A DNA stretch of 64,000 nt, from positions 1 through 64,000 of the forward strand of contig JAFZBK010000059.1 in assembly GCA_017561825.1 (NCBI GenBank), read 5' to 3'. Of the stretch, positions 42,689 to 50,859 are shown piece after piece. Within the stretch, counting starts at the first letter, position 1. Every line of letters begins with the position of its first letter. The notes beneath the pieces were generated by a model. That model saw nothing but the letters and a program-made list of their open reading frames with translations. It ran no database searches and was not told the DNA's origin. Origin of the DNA: Prevotella sp. (GTDB lineage Bacteria > Bacteroidota > Bacteroidia > Bacteroidales > Bacteroidaceae). A program made the translations under genes and the position numbers.

Positions 42689-42744
42689 ACGTCGCTCACT
42701 GGGAGAGAGTGACGTTCCCACTACCTACAAATGACGTTCTCACT
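42689..42744. repeat. Second 22-bp array, ACGTTCnCACT cores
   Basis: ACGTCGCTCACT (42689), ACGTTCCCACT (42712) and ACGTTCTCACT (42734) are spaced 23 and 22 bp. ACGTTCCCA is the reverse complement of TGGGAACGT within the palindrome units at 42111-42154. Confidence 0.75.
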
Positions 42745-42901
42745 CCAAGCCCGTTTTTGCGAATGCATAAGTATGCAAAACCATAGATTGACAATTTAAA
42801 CAAATGAAATTGTTTTGTATTATGCTTGCATAATGTATAATAATCTTCACGCTCGAGTAAACAAATCCATTTGTTTCCTTCTCACTTAATCAGATTTTTA
42901 G
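42745..42901. other. Right part of gene-free region
   Basis: AT-rich sequence without a supported gene leads to the next promoter. Confidence 0.5.
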
Positions 42902-42909
42902 TATCTTTG
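42902..42909 (+). promoter_or_regulatory. -7 box of the 42918 gene
   Basis: TATCTTTG stands only 8 bp before the ATG at 42918. Either the transcript is nearly leaderless or a later start is used. Confidence 0.45.
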
Positions 42910-42917
42910 CCAGCAAT

Positions 42918-43685
42918 ATGAAAAGGAAGCAAAGGATGATTATAGGAGTGGTGGTTATTGGAATGATGATCAGCTCCTGCCACTCACATTATGTGATGAG
43001 TGGGATTGAACGTAACAGAATTCTGGTGGATCAGCGGTATGATGCGCTGACTGATGGTCAGGCTGAGGCTCTGATGACTCCCTATAAGCATGTGGTGGAC
43101 AGCATGATGTCGCCTGTTGTAGGTGAGGTGGCTCGTTATATGGCAGCCCATCGCCCAGAGAGTGAGTTGTCGAACTTGTTGGCCGACATTCTGGTATGGG
43201 CAGGGAAGAAATATAACGAGGAGCCTGTTTTCGGCGTGTATAACATGGGCGGTATCCGTGCCGCACTCGCCAAGGGTAAGGTTACCTATGGTGATGTGCT
43301 GGATGTGGCACCGTTTGAGAACAAGATCGCCTTCCTGACGCTGCGTGGTGACAAGGTGTTGGAGCTGTTCCGACAGATGGCTATGACAGGTGGTGAGGCG
43401 GTGAGTCATGGTGTGCAGCTGGTGTTTACGAACGATCATCAGTTGAAGTCGGCCAAGCTCAACGGCGAGGAAATCGATCCTGCTGCCTCTTATCGTATCG
43501 CTTCCATCGACTACGTGATTCAGGGGAATGACAAGATGGAGGCGTTCAAGGCCAAGACTGATGTGAACTCACCTCAGGAGGAGTCGAACAACCTGCGCTA
43601 CATCATCATGGATTATTTCCGTGAGCAGATGAAGCAGGGGAAGGTGGTTGACCGCGAGGTGGAAGGAAGAATTGTAATAGAGTAA
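42918..43685 (+). CDS. 5'-nucleotidase C-terminal-domain lipoprotein
   Basis: The 255-residue protein has a lipoprotein signal (IIGVVVIGMMISSCHSH). It corresponds to the substrate-binding C-terminal domain of UshA-like 5'-nucleotidases: ESELSNLLADILVWAGKKYN (20 residues), FGVYNMGGIRAALAKGKVTY (20 residues) and NKIAFLTLRGDKVLELFRQM (20 residues). The metallophosphatase half is absent and is encoded by the gene at 44044. The two together would rebuild a whole enzyme, probably as a surface or periplasmic complex releasing phosphate from nucleotides. Confidence 0.88.
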   Translation: MKRKQRMIIGVVVIGMMISSCHSHYVMSGIERNRILVDQRYDALTDGQAEALMTPYKHVVDSMMSPVVGEVARYMAAHRPESELSNLLADILVWAGKKYNEEPVFGVYNMGGIRAALAKGKVTYGDVLDVAPFENKIAFLTLRGDKVLELFRQMAMTGGEAVSHGVQLVFTNDHQLKSAKLNGEEIDPAASYRIASIDYVIQGNDKMEAFKAKTDVNSPQEESNNLRYIIMDYFREQMKQGKVVDREVEGRIVIE

Positions 43686-43688
43686 GGA

Positions 43689-43722
43689 AGCCCCTCCCTG
43701 ACCCTCCCCCGTAGGGAGGGAA
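43689..43722. repeat. G-rich palindromic element, variant
   Basis: GCCCCTCCCTGACCCTCC followed by CCCGTAGGGAGGG. It lies directly after the stop codon at 43685. The loop is longer than in other copies. Confidence 0.6.
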
Positions 43723-44043
43723 CGACGGTACGAAGGTACGGAGGTGCGAGAGTAGTTTTCGAGTAAGGAGGAAAGAGGTCAAAGGGACTCGGTCAAAGGT
43801 CAAAGGGATTCGGTCAAAGGACGAAGCAAGCCGAAAAGAGATAACGCCAGGGCTTTGATGCCCTGAGCGTACCTTAATGTACGAGCGACGAGTAGGAGCG
43901 GTTGAGCCTCCCCATATAGGGGGAGGACGGAAGGGGGTGGATGTCTCTTTTGCTCTTTTCTCTGCGCCAGAGAAAAAGAGGGGAAGAAAGGTTTCTTTTC
44001 TCTGCGCCAGAGAAAAAGAGGATAAAAAAAGAAGAATTGAAGA
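43723..44043. repeat. Repeat-filled gap between the two nucleotidase genes
   Basis: The 320-bp gap contains short ACGAAGGTACGGAGG-type and GGTCAAAGGGA-type repeats, a G-rich palindrome with AGGGGGTGGATGTCT tail (43906-43946), and two 28-bp direct repeats at 43954-43981 and 43994-44021. Each direct repeat forms a TTTTCTCTG/CAGAGAAAA hairpin. No gene is seen. Confidence 0.7.
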
Positions 44044-44907
44044 ATGATGAATAAGATGAAAAGAATATTTAGAGAAATAGCGATGGTCGCTATGCTCTCT
44101 TTACTGTCACTGACAGCGTCAGGACAGAAAAAGCAGTTGGTGATCCTGCATACCAACGATACACATAGTACAATCTATCCGCTGAATCCCAATCTCGCCG
44201 ATACAGCATTGGCGGGTAGGGGAGGGTTCATCCGAAGGATAGCCATGATTCGCGAGGAGCGGAAGAAGCATCCCGACCTGCTGCTGTTCGACAGTGGTGA
44301 CTTCAGTCAGGGCTCACCCTATTTCACTTTGTATAAAGGCGATGTGGAGGTGGCGCTGATGAACCGCATGGGGTATGATGCGGGGGCCATTGGGAACCAT
44401 GAGTTCGACTTCGGCCTGGAGAACATGGCACGACTGTTCCGTAATCTGAACTTCCCCATTCTGTGCTCGAACTATGACTTCGCAGGAACGCCAGTGGAAG
44501 GAACGGTTAAGGATTACCTGATTCTGAAGCGCAACGGACTGAAGATCGGGGTGTTCGGCTTATCACCCAAGCTTGAAGGACTGGTGGCTGCTGAAAACTG
44601 TCAAGGGGTAAAGTACCTTGATCCGATTACTGAAGCCCAGCGGGTGGTGAACATCTTGAAGAAGAAAAAGTGTGATGTGATTATCTGTATATCCCATTTG
44701 GGATGGTCGGTATTGAATACCGTGGATGATCAGCATCTGATTCCTGCTACCAACGGCATCGACCTCGTATTGGGCGGTCATTCACATACGTATTTCGAAA
44801 CACTGCAGTATGTGAAGAACCTCGATGGCAAAGAGATACCTGTTGACCAAAACGGAAAACATGCTCTCTACGTTGGAAAGATGATCTTGGATTTTAAGAA
44901 GAAGTGA
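44044..44907 (+). CDS. 5'-nucleotidase N-terminal (metallophosphatase) domain protein
   Basis: The 287-residue exported protein has a signal peptide (about residues 5-26, ending SASGQ-like TASGQ) and the calcineurin-like metal site: LVILHTNDTHSTI, LLFDSGDFSQGSPYF, GNHEFDFG, CISHLGWS and DLVLGGHSHTYFE. It lacks the C-terminal substrate-binding domain, which is the preceding gene. Start could be 44044 or 44047. A G-rich hairpin with a T-run follows and probably ends transcription. Confidence 0.9.
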   Translation: MMNKMKRIFREIAMVAMLSLLSLTASGQKKQLVILHTNDTHSTIYPLNPNLADTALAGRGGFIRRIAMIREERKKHPDLLLFDSGDFSQGSPYFTLYKGDVEVALMNRMGYDAGAIGNHEFDFGLENMARLFRNLNFPILCSNYDFAGTPVEGTVKDYLILKRNGLKIGVFGLSPKLEGLVAAENCQGVKYLDPITEAQRVVNILKKKKCDVIICISHLGWSVLNTVDDQHLIPATNGIDLVLGGHSHTYFETLQYVKNLDGKEIPVDQNGKHALYVGKMILDFKKK

Positions 44908-44908
44908 G

Positions 44909-44945
44909 CCACCCCCAGCCCCTCCATAAGGAGGGGAGTTTTTTA
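44909..44945 (+). terminator. G-rich palindromic element acting as terminator
   Basis: CCCCTCC-ATAA-GGAGGGG followed by AGTTTTTT. The flanking CCACCCCCAG shows it is a member of the dispersed palindromic family. Here it has the form of an intrinsic terminator between convergent genes. Confidence 0.75.
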
Positions 44946-45689
44946 TTCGAAGTAGAAGGTGAGGGCCACGAACTTGGTGCGGGTATGATCGGCCTTCACA
45001 CTATTCGTGTAGATCAGCAAGTTCTTGTCCTTGATATCCTTGGCATGGTTGGCATCAAGGGCATTCATTAGACTGTAACCGAATTTCAGTTCCGGACGGA
45101 GCTTGAAGAACGGCAGGTAGAAATCACAGCCAAGACCTAACTCCAAGTAGCAGTCGAATCCTTTCAGACGAATGAGGTCTTCGTTCTTACCCGATAGGTT
45201 CATCATCGGGTTCACACCAGCCATGACATAAGGACGATGGTTGTTGAAACGCTTGGCGCTGAAGATCAGGTCGCAGGCGGAAGAGATATAAACGGATTTC
45301 ATCTCCTGCTGCATCTTAATGGGTGTACCGTCCTCCAACTTGTCGGTGTGGTTCAGGAATGTAAGATGACGGGTGCCGAAGTACATGGCTGGGGCCACGC
45401 GGAATGCGAAGTATGTTCCTAAGCGTGCCTCACCCAACACACCCACCGTGAAGCCTGCATCCCAGCGGTCCTGATCACAGGTAACCAACTTCTCCACAGT
45501 GGTGCCATCCTCATTGGTGATGAACTGCGGTCCTACATTCTGTAACTCCAGATCCTGTAGGTGCGTACCGACAAGCACGCCAAAATGGAATGGTCGCAAG
45601 TCCATGTAGGGCTTGTTCTGAACCGTCCGCTCCTGAGCTCCCACTCCTAAGCAGACTGTCATGATGAGGAAGAAAACTATCTTTCGCAT
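44943..45689 (-). CDS. porT: PorT-family outer-membrane beta-barrel protein
   Basis: The 248-residue protein has a signal peptide (MRKIVFFLIMTVCLGVGAQ). Conserved segments follow: YMDLRPFHFGVLVGTHLQDL (20 residues), AKRFNNHRPYVMAGVNPMMN (20 residues), and YLELGLGCDFYLPFFKLRPE (20 residues). It ends in a beta strand, FVALTFYFE. These fit PorT, a barrel needed for type IX secretion in Porphyromonas gingivalis. The BspA-like proteins in this window may be cargo, which is inference. Confidence 0.82.
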   Translation of the reverse strand: MRKIVFFLIMTVCLGVGAQERTVQNKPYMDLRPFHFGVLVGTHLQDLELQNVGPQFITNEDGTTVEKLVTCDQDRWDAGFTVGVLGEARLGTYFAFRVAPAMYFGTRHLTFLNHTDKLEDGTPIKMQQEMKSVYISSACDLIFSAKRFNNHRPYVMAGVNPMMNLSGKNEDLIRLKGFDCYLELGLGCDFYLPFFKLRPELKFGYSLMNALDANHAKDIKDKNLLIYTNSVKADHTRTKFVALTFYFE

Positions 45690-45837
45690 GTGTGAATAAT
45701 AACGTTGAAAACGACAGGATATTGTGAAACAGCAGATGTTTTGTTGTTTTATGTATTACGTATCCCCTTTTTTGTGAATTAAAGTTAATCGCCCGCAAAA
45801 TCCATACCTAGATATAGGTATATTCGAAAATAATCTA

Positions 45838-45845
45838 TATCTTTG
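45838..45845 (+). promoter_or_regulatory. -7 box of the ferredoxin gene
   Basis: TATCTTTG, 76 nt before the ATG. The 45690-45837 stretch has no gene that I can support. Confidence 0.55.
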
Positions 45846-45920
45846 CACCGACATAAAAAGCTGTGTCTTTGATGCAGCAAAGAATGTGATAACAATAGTA
45901 TTAACGAATAAAACAACATT

Positions 45921-46091
45921 ATGGCTTACGTAATTGGCGAAGATTGTATCGCATGTGGTACATGTATCGATGAATGTCCGGTAGGAGCTATCTCTGAGGG
46001 CGAACGTTATTCAATTGATGCTGATGCTTGCACTGAGTGCGGCACATGTGCAGGTGTTTGTCCTTCTGAGGCAATCACGCTGCCTGAGTAA
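45921..46091 (+). CDS. 2[4Fe-4S] ferredoxin
   Basis: The 56-residue protein has two classic clusters: CIACGTCIDECP (residues 9-20) and CTECGTCAGVCP (37-48). It is a clostridial-type low-potential electron carrier. It is monocistronic, with a promoter upstream and a strong terminator directly downstream. Partner enzymes cannot be told from context. Confidence 0.96.
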   Translation: MAYVIGEDCIACGTCIDECPVGAISEGERYSIDADACTECGTCAGVCPSEAITLPE

Positions 46092-46111
46092 TCAGTTACA
46101 TGCGAAAAGAT

Positions 46112-46142
46112 AAAGCGGGTCATCACATGATCCGCTTTTTTT
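46112..46142 (+). terminator. Ferredoxin terminator
   Basis: AAAGCGGGTCA pairs with TGATCCGCTTT (one G-T pair) around TCACA, followed by a T-run. Confidence 0.9.
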
Positions 46143-46170
46143 ATGCTGTTTCCCCAACAGGTATAGAAAC

Positions 46171-46200
46171 AAAAAGAGGGTTGCCATCGCAACCCTCTTT
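46171..46200 (-). terminator. Terminator of the Ton operon
   Basis: AAAGAGGGTTGC pairs with GCAACCCTCTTT around CATC. On the minus strand a T-run follows, so it ends transcription of the TPR gene. Confidence 0.85.
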
Positions 46201-46224
46201 GGTTTATGTTGAATTCATCAGTTC

Positions 46225-47640
46225 TTACTTCAGACCGAGCACCTGCTTGGCAGTCTCGTTGTCGGGCTGGATAGCCTGCAGCTTGGCAGCATACTCCTTA
46301 GCCTTAGACACCTGGTCGTTCTGGATGTAGTACACGGTGAGGTAGTTGTAAGCCTCTGCCAATGTAGTGTTCTCACCTGCTTCACGGTCAGCCTTCGGCT
46401 CAAGAATCTGCACGCACTTCTCATAGTATGGCTTTGCAGCACCCTTCTTGATGTCGGGGTTGATCATGTGGTGGATGTGAGCACGCTGGTAAGCGGCATA
46501 GCTCTCATTTGAAGGCATGGCAGCAGCCAGGTCGGCATAAGCCTGATCAGCCTTCAGCATAGCAGCCTCCTTAGCGGCCTGATCGGTCTCATTCTCTGCC
46601 AGGTCGAGATAGATACGGGCGATAGCACCGTAGTCGCTGGCCTTCTTCTTCTCCTGGGTGTTGAGATACTTCTGGTAGAACTCCACAGCCTTAGCGTGAT
46701 CCTTGCTCTCGAGATAAGAGTCGGAGATGAGCTTCAGCACATCGCTCTGAGTGTTGTCAAGGTCGTATGTCTTCTGGAAGTTCTGGATAGCCTCAGCAAA
46801 TCTGCCACCACCCTTGAGGGCATGACCGAAGTAGAGGTAGTCACGACCCACGAACTTGGCACTGTCGCTCTTGTTGAACAGCTTGTCAGCAAACTCGAGC
46901 GCCTTGTCGAAGTGCTTCAGGTCGGTGTGGTTGTAGAACGACAGACGGTTCAGACCGGCGCTGCGGGGGAACTTCTTCGCACCATACTCAGCAGCTTCCA
47001 GACTCTCGGCAGACTTGCCAAGGAAGTAAGCAGCAAGAGCATACTCGGTGAGCTTGTCGTCTCCCAGCTTGTCCTTGTTCACCTTCTGATAGTTCTCCAA
47101 AGCCTTGGCGAACTTATTGTTGGCATAGTACATGTGGGCGATCTCAGCATTCACGGGGTAGTTGGGATCGATGGAGCTCAGTTTGCGAAGCATATCCTCA
47201 GCACCAGCAGCATCCACCTTCTGGTAAACACGTGCATACTTGATGTAGCCCAGCGGGTTCTTCGGGTCTAACTGCGTAGCTGTCTGATACCACATAGCAG
47301 CCTCACCACCGTTGTCGTTGATGGCAGCCATGTCACCTTTCAGGATATAGCCTGCAGCGTTGTTCTTGTTGGCCTTGATAGCCATGTCGGCATACTTCAG
47401 GGCATTGGTCTGATCCTTGATGTCAAGATAAGCACGTCCTAATCCGGCAAGTGCCTCAGCATCCTTCTTGTTCACCTTGATGAACTCCTTGACAGCATCC
47501 TTCACGGCAGGACCAACACCATTGTTACTAACGATTACTTTTGTGATGGCATCGATCTTGGACTTTGCGTCCTGAGCCATTACCTGAGCAGAGATGCCGA
47601 GCATCAATGCTCCTACGACGAAATATTTGATTGCTTTCAT
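46225..47640 (-). CDS. TPR protein at the end of the Ton operon
   Basis: The 471-residue protein has a signal peptide (ending SAQVMAQ) and tetratricopeptide units along most of its length. Examples are AEALAGLGRAYLDIKDQTNA (20 residues), PLGYIKYARVYQKVDAAGAE (20 residues) and DYGAIARIYLDLAENETDQA (20 residues). TPR arrays are protein-binding scaffolds, here probably periplasmic. It follows the PstS-like gene with a 91-bp gap, and the group ends at a strong terminator. Confidence 0.85.
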   Translation of the reverse strand: MKAIKYFVVGALMLGISAQVMAQDAKSKIDAITKVIVSNNGVGPAVKDAVKEFIKVNKKDAEALAGLGRAYLDIKDQTNALKYADMAIKANKNNAAGYILKGDMAAINDNGGEAAMWYQTATQLDPKNPLGYIKYARVYQKVDAAGAEDMLRKLSSIDPNYPVNAEIAHMYYANNKFAKALENYQKVNKDKLGDDKLTEYALAAYFLGKSAESLEAAEYGAKKFPRSAGLNRLSFYNHTDLKHFDKALEFADKLFNKSDSAKFVGRDYLYFGHALKGGGRFAEAIQNFQKTYDLDNTQSDVLKLISDSYLESKDHAKAVEFYQKYLNTQEKKKASDYGAIARIYLDLAENETDQAAKEAAMLKADQAYADLAAAMPSNESYAAYQRAHIHHMINPDIKKGAAKPYYEKCVQILEPKADREAGENTTLAEAYNYLTVYYIQNDQVSKAKEYAAKLQAIQPDNETAKQVLGLK

Positions 47641-47731
47641 AATTCTAATGATTAATGATTCGTATTTCCTTTTGTCACAAATATGATGATACTATTAAAT
47701 TTTCGTTTAACCCTATAACGTTAAAAATGTT

Positions 47732-48688
47732 TTATTCGTTTTTCACGTTCACATCGCGAATCATAATCTCACCCCGTACAGGCAACAGACCGGATTTCAA
47801 GATGATGAGCTGACCCGTTGGCTGTTCGATAAAGTGGGCGAAGCCCCACGGCAGTCCACGGCGCGGATCGTTCAGTAGGGCGTAGATTGTTCTGACGAAC
47901 GGATATCTGTTGTTCAGCAGCCATACCTGATAGGGCTTCCAACTGTTCATCTCGTTGGCTTCGTCCTTCTTGCTGACTGACATCACAGTAATATTCTTCT
48001 TAAAGGTAGTGTTGGTAGTATCACGCTTGTCATTAAGCCAGTTACTACCGATCACACCGATGGCGTTCGGTGTCTTCTCGACATATTCAATCACTTCCTT
48101 GCTGGTCTTGGCTGCAAAGATGTTCGGACTATTGATGGGCTGACCGCCAAGGATGGAGTCAACGCAATAGTGAACGGTGCTCGACTGCTTGTTGTCGAAG
48201 CATACCCAGATCTCACCGCGCTTGGAACCGGGGTTGATCTCGTTCCAGTTCTTCACTTCACCGCTGAGGATGCGCTTCACATCCTTCACGCTGATGCAGG
48301 AGTCGGTGTTCTGGTTGTTGCAGATAAGCGCAAGGCCGTCGTATGCCAAAGGAATCGCCTTGGGCTGGAAACCGCGATCCTTAAGGTTGTCGAATTCCTT
48401 TTGCGTAAAGTTTCTCGCTGCGATGGTAAGGTAGATACTGTCGCTGAGCAACAGGTTGATACCATCGAGCTCATTGGTGTAGATCGGCGAGAGGTCGGCC
48501 TTGGGGTAGGTGGCCTCAAAGACCTGCACCAGTTCGTCCAGTATAGGACTAAAACTTTCGTCAGAAGCGAACTGAGCCGCTCCTGACGAGTAAGTATCTG
48601 TTCTACCGTCTTTCGGTTTGTCTTCACAGGAAGACAAACCGAAAAACATAGTTAATCCTACGAAAATGTAGAATAGGTTCTTATACAT
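47732..48688 (-). CDS. PstS-like substrate-binding lipoprotein in the Ton operon
   Basis: The 318-residue lipoprotein (signal MFFGLSSCEDK) has the periplasmic binding protein fold of the phosphate-binding type: DESFSPILDELVQVFEATYP (20 residues), AYDGLALICNNQN, VKDVKRILSGEVKNWNEINP (20 residues) and ANAIGVIG-like NAIGVIGSNWL. No pst transporter genes are nearby. It lies 10 bp downstream of tonB, an arrangement that recurs in Bacteroidetes. It may act as an accessory binding protein for TonB-dependent uptake. The ligand is unproven. Confidence 0.82.
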   Translation of the reverse strand: MYKNLFYIFVGLTMFFGLSSCEDKPKDGRTDTYSSGAAQFASDESFSPILDELVQVFEATYPKADLSPIYTNELDGINLLLSDSIYLTIAARNFTQKEFDNLKDRGFQPKAIPLAYDGLALICNNQNTDSCISVKDVKRILSGEVKNWNEINPGSKRGEIWVCFDNKQSSTVHYCVDSILGGQPINSPNIFAAKTSKEVIEYVEKTPNAIGVIGSNWLNDKRDTTNTTFKKNITVMSVSKKDEANEMNSWKPYQVWLLNNRYPFVRTIYALLNDPRRGLPWGFAHFIEQPTGQLIILKSGLLPVRGEIMIRDVNVKNE

Positions 48689-48697
48689 TTGCTGTAA

Positions 48698-49528
48698 TTA
48701 CTGAAGTTTGAATGTTACAGGAACTGTATACTTCACACGTACGGCAGAACCGTTCTGCTTACCAGGAATCCACTTCGGCATGGCCTTCACCACGCGGGCA
48801 GCTTCCTTATCAAGTGACGGGTCAACAGACTTAGCCACATGAACGTCGGTTACAGAACCGTCCTTCTCAACAACGAACTGAACGATTACACGACCCTGAA
48901 CACCGTTCTCTGCAGCGATGGTCGGATACTTCATGTTGCTGCTGAGCCACTGCATAAGTGCAGCCTGGCCACCAGGGAATGAAGGCATCTGCTCTACTAC
49001 GTCGAACACCTTGTTCTCTTCTTCGTGCTTAGGAGGCTCCGGCTGGGCAATCTCTTCCTTAGCCTTGAGCACCTCACCGCCCACTTCGTCGTTACCCTGT
49101 ACGTCGAAAGCACCGATGGTGACGTTAGACTTCTCCACCTTCTCGAGGTCGAGCTGGTTGTCTTCCTTCACATCTTCGTCCTTCTTGATCACAGGGGGTG
49201 TGAACTTCACAGAGCTCTTCACCTTTTCGATGACTTTCTCGGGTTCCACCTTCACAACTTCCTTCTCGATCTTCTTGGCTTCCTTCTTCTTCTCGTTCAG
49301 AGCAGAAACCTCAACTGCCTGGGTATTCTCCACCTGGCGGTTAGCCTCAATGGTACGAGCGATAGTCAATCCAAGGAAACCGAGGACACCTGCAGCAATC
49401 ACTAACAGAACGGACATGACGTTTCTCTTGGAAGTGTTCTTACGGAGAACATAACCTCCGTATTTCTGGTTCCTTCCTTCAAAGACGATATCCGCCCAAT
49501 CATGGGATACCAAATCAATTTTTGACAT
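48698..49528 (-). CDS. tonB: TonB energy transducer
   Basis: The 276-residue protein has an N-terminal cytoplasmic part, one membrane helix (about residues 38-60) and a charged Lys/Glu/Pro spacer. The C-terminal domain (about residues 185-276) contains FPGGQAALMQWLSSNMKYP, GRVIVQFVVEKDGSVTDVHV (20 residues) and VRVKYTVPVTFKLQ. It couples the ExbB/ExbD proton motor to outer-membrane receptors. It follows two exbD genes. Confidence 0.95.
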   Translation of the reverse strand: MSKIDLVSHDWADIVFEGRNQKYGGYVLRKNTSKRNVMSVLLVIAAGVLGFLGLTIARTIEANRQVENTQAVEVSALNEKKKEAKKIEKEVVKVEPEKVIEKVKSSVKFTPPVIKKDEDVKEDNQLDLEKVEKSNVTIGAFDVQGNDEVGGEVLKAKEEIAQPEPPKHEEENKVFDVVEQMPSFPGGQAALMQWLSSNMKYPTIAAENGVQGRVIVQFVVEKDGSVTDVHVAKSVDPSLDKEAARVVKAMPKWIPGKQNGSAVRVKYTVPVTFKLQ

Positions 49529-49554
49529 AGTTATTTCCTTTCCTTAATTAGTGA

Positions 49555-50205
49555 TTATTTGATGCCACGTTTCTCGAGAAGTTTAAGATCATCCTCGTTA
49601 ACCTTATCGATCACGTAAGTACCAATGCTACAAATCGTCATCTCGTCGAGGGCGTCAACCATATTCTTGTAAGAAGCTTCGTCGGTACACTTGATGATGA
49701 TGGTCATCGTAGGCACCTTCTCTCCGTTAGCCAGTTCACCTTTCTTAATCTTAGACAATTCCTTGTCGTAGATGCTGTCGGGATACTGGGAAGGATTCTC
49801 CAGCTTCTTCTTGTCCAACTCGGCTTTGGCTCTCATGATGTCGGCCACAGGAGTAGAACCGTCTTCGGTAACGTGCTCGATGAGCACCTTGCGAATACCG
49901 TCCTTGCCCCAAGTAGTCTCCTTCAGGCAGGTAGGATCATCATAGTTGGGGATACCATCGATATGATAGATCTTATCGTTGCCGCAGACAAAAATGGTAA
50001 TTGTCTGAGAAGCCTTAGACTCGTTCTTCTGGTTGTCCTGCAAGTTCTTATCGTTACTCGGCATGGTCAAGTTCATCGTCTGCGGTTTTGCAAGAGATGT
50101 ACAGAGCATGAAGAACGTGATAAGAAGCATCATCATATCCACCATTGGCGTGAAGTCAACGCGGACATTCATCTTTTTCTGCTTACTTTCCTTTTTCTTT
50201 GCCAT
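49555..50205 (-). CDS. exbD: ExbD-family proton channel protein (second copy)
   Basis: The 216-residue protein has one membrane helix with the conserved aspartate (RVDFTPMVDMMMLLITFFML, 20 residues). A long periplasmic domain follows, with a Bacteroidetes-type insertion (TTWGKDGIRKVLIEHVTEDG, 20 residues). It is longer than E. coli ExbD (about 141 residues), as is usual in the phylum. It sits 3 bp after the first exbD. Confidence 0.93.
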   Translation of the reverse strand: MAKKKESKQKKMNVRVDFTPMVDMMMLLITFFMLCTSLAKPQTMNLTMPSNDKNLQDNQKNESKASQTITIFVCGNDKIYHIDGIPNYDDPTCLKETTWGKDGIRKVLIEHVTEDGSTPVADIMRAKAELDKKKLENPSQYPDSIYDKELSKIKKGELANGEKVPTMTIIIKCTDEASYKNMVDALDEMTICSIGTYVIDKVNEDDLKLLEKRGIK

Positions 50206-50208
50206 GAC

Positions 50209-50826
50209 TTAATCCTCCGAGTTAGTTTTGTAAGACGTAATCAGGTAGTAACGGTTGCGGTTCATGTCCTGTAATTCAGACATCATCTTCTTGATGGTCT
50301 TATACGGGGTTGCAGCATCAGCCTTGATGGCCAGCTTCATTTCCTCACCGTTTGCGTCATAAGCTGCCGCCACCCAGTCCTGGAACTCACTCATACCACC
50401 GTTCACACTATCGGTAGGAATACCGCGTGTCTGCTGGTAGTCGTTGAGCTTTTCATTAGGCTGGCTGAGGAACTCACTCAAATCTTTCATCGGGACACCG
50501 ACGTTCGCGGCGCCACGACCATTCTCCAGTTGCTGTCCTGACAGGCTGATGCCATACTTGGCGGCCATGTCGCTCAGCAGGGCTTCCTGCTTATGCGGCG
50601 TGTCCAAGCCGACGAAGATCTTTCCGTCTTTGTCAACGAGGACTGTCAGCACATTAGACTCTGGAACCTTCACCTCAGATACTGACATAGGGGTCATCAC
50701 CTTGACTGCCTCATTCTTGACGAACGTAGATGTCATCATGAAGAAGGTCAGCAAGAGGACCATCACGTCAGACATAGGGGTCATGTCTATCCAGACGTCC
50801 GATTTCTTAACTTTTACTTTACCCAT
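50209..50826 (-). CDS. exbD: ExbD-family proton channel protein (first copy)
   Basis: The 205-residue protein begins MGKVKVKKSDVWIDMTPMSD, followed by VMVLLLTFFMMTSTFVK. The helix and the conserved Asp are present. The 10 codons upstream (to 50856) overlap the gap after exbB and do not look coding, so 50826 is chosen. A paralogue follows. Two exbD genes per operon is common in Bacteroidetes. Confidence 0.93.
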   Translation of the reverse strand: MGKVKVKKSDVWIDMTPMSDVMVLLLTFFMMTSTFVKNEAVKVMTPMSVSEVKVPESNVLTVLVDKDGKIFVGLDTPHKQEALLSDMAAKYGISLSGQQLENGRGAANVGVPMKDLSEFLSQPNEKLNDYQQTRGIPTDSVNGGMSEFQDWVAAAYDANGEEMKLAIKADAATPYKTIKKMMSELQDMNRNRYYLITSYKTNSED

Positions 50827-50859
50827 AATTGATAAATGTTTTAAAAGGGTTAGCAAAAA

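Noticed and set aside
42506-42721. 71-codon minus-strand frame across the AACCCACCT repeats
   Set aside because: The frame is made of repeat arrays and the composition is not protein-like.
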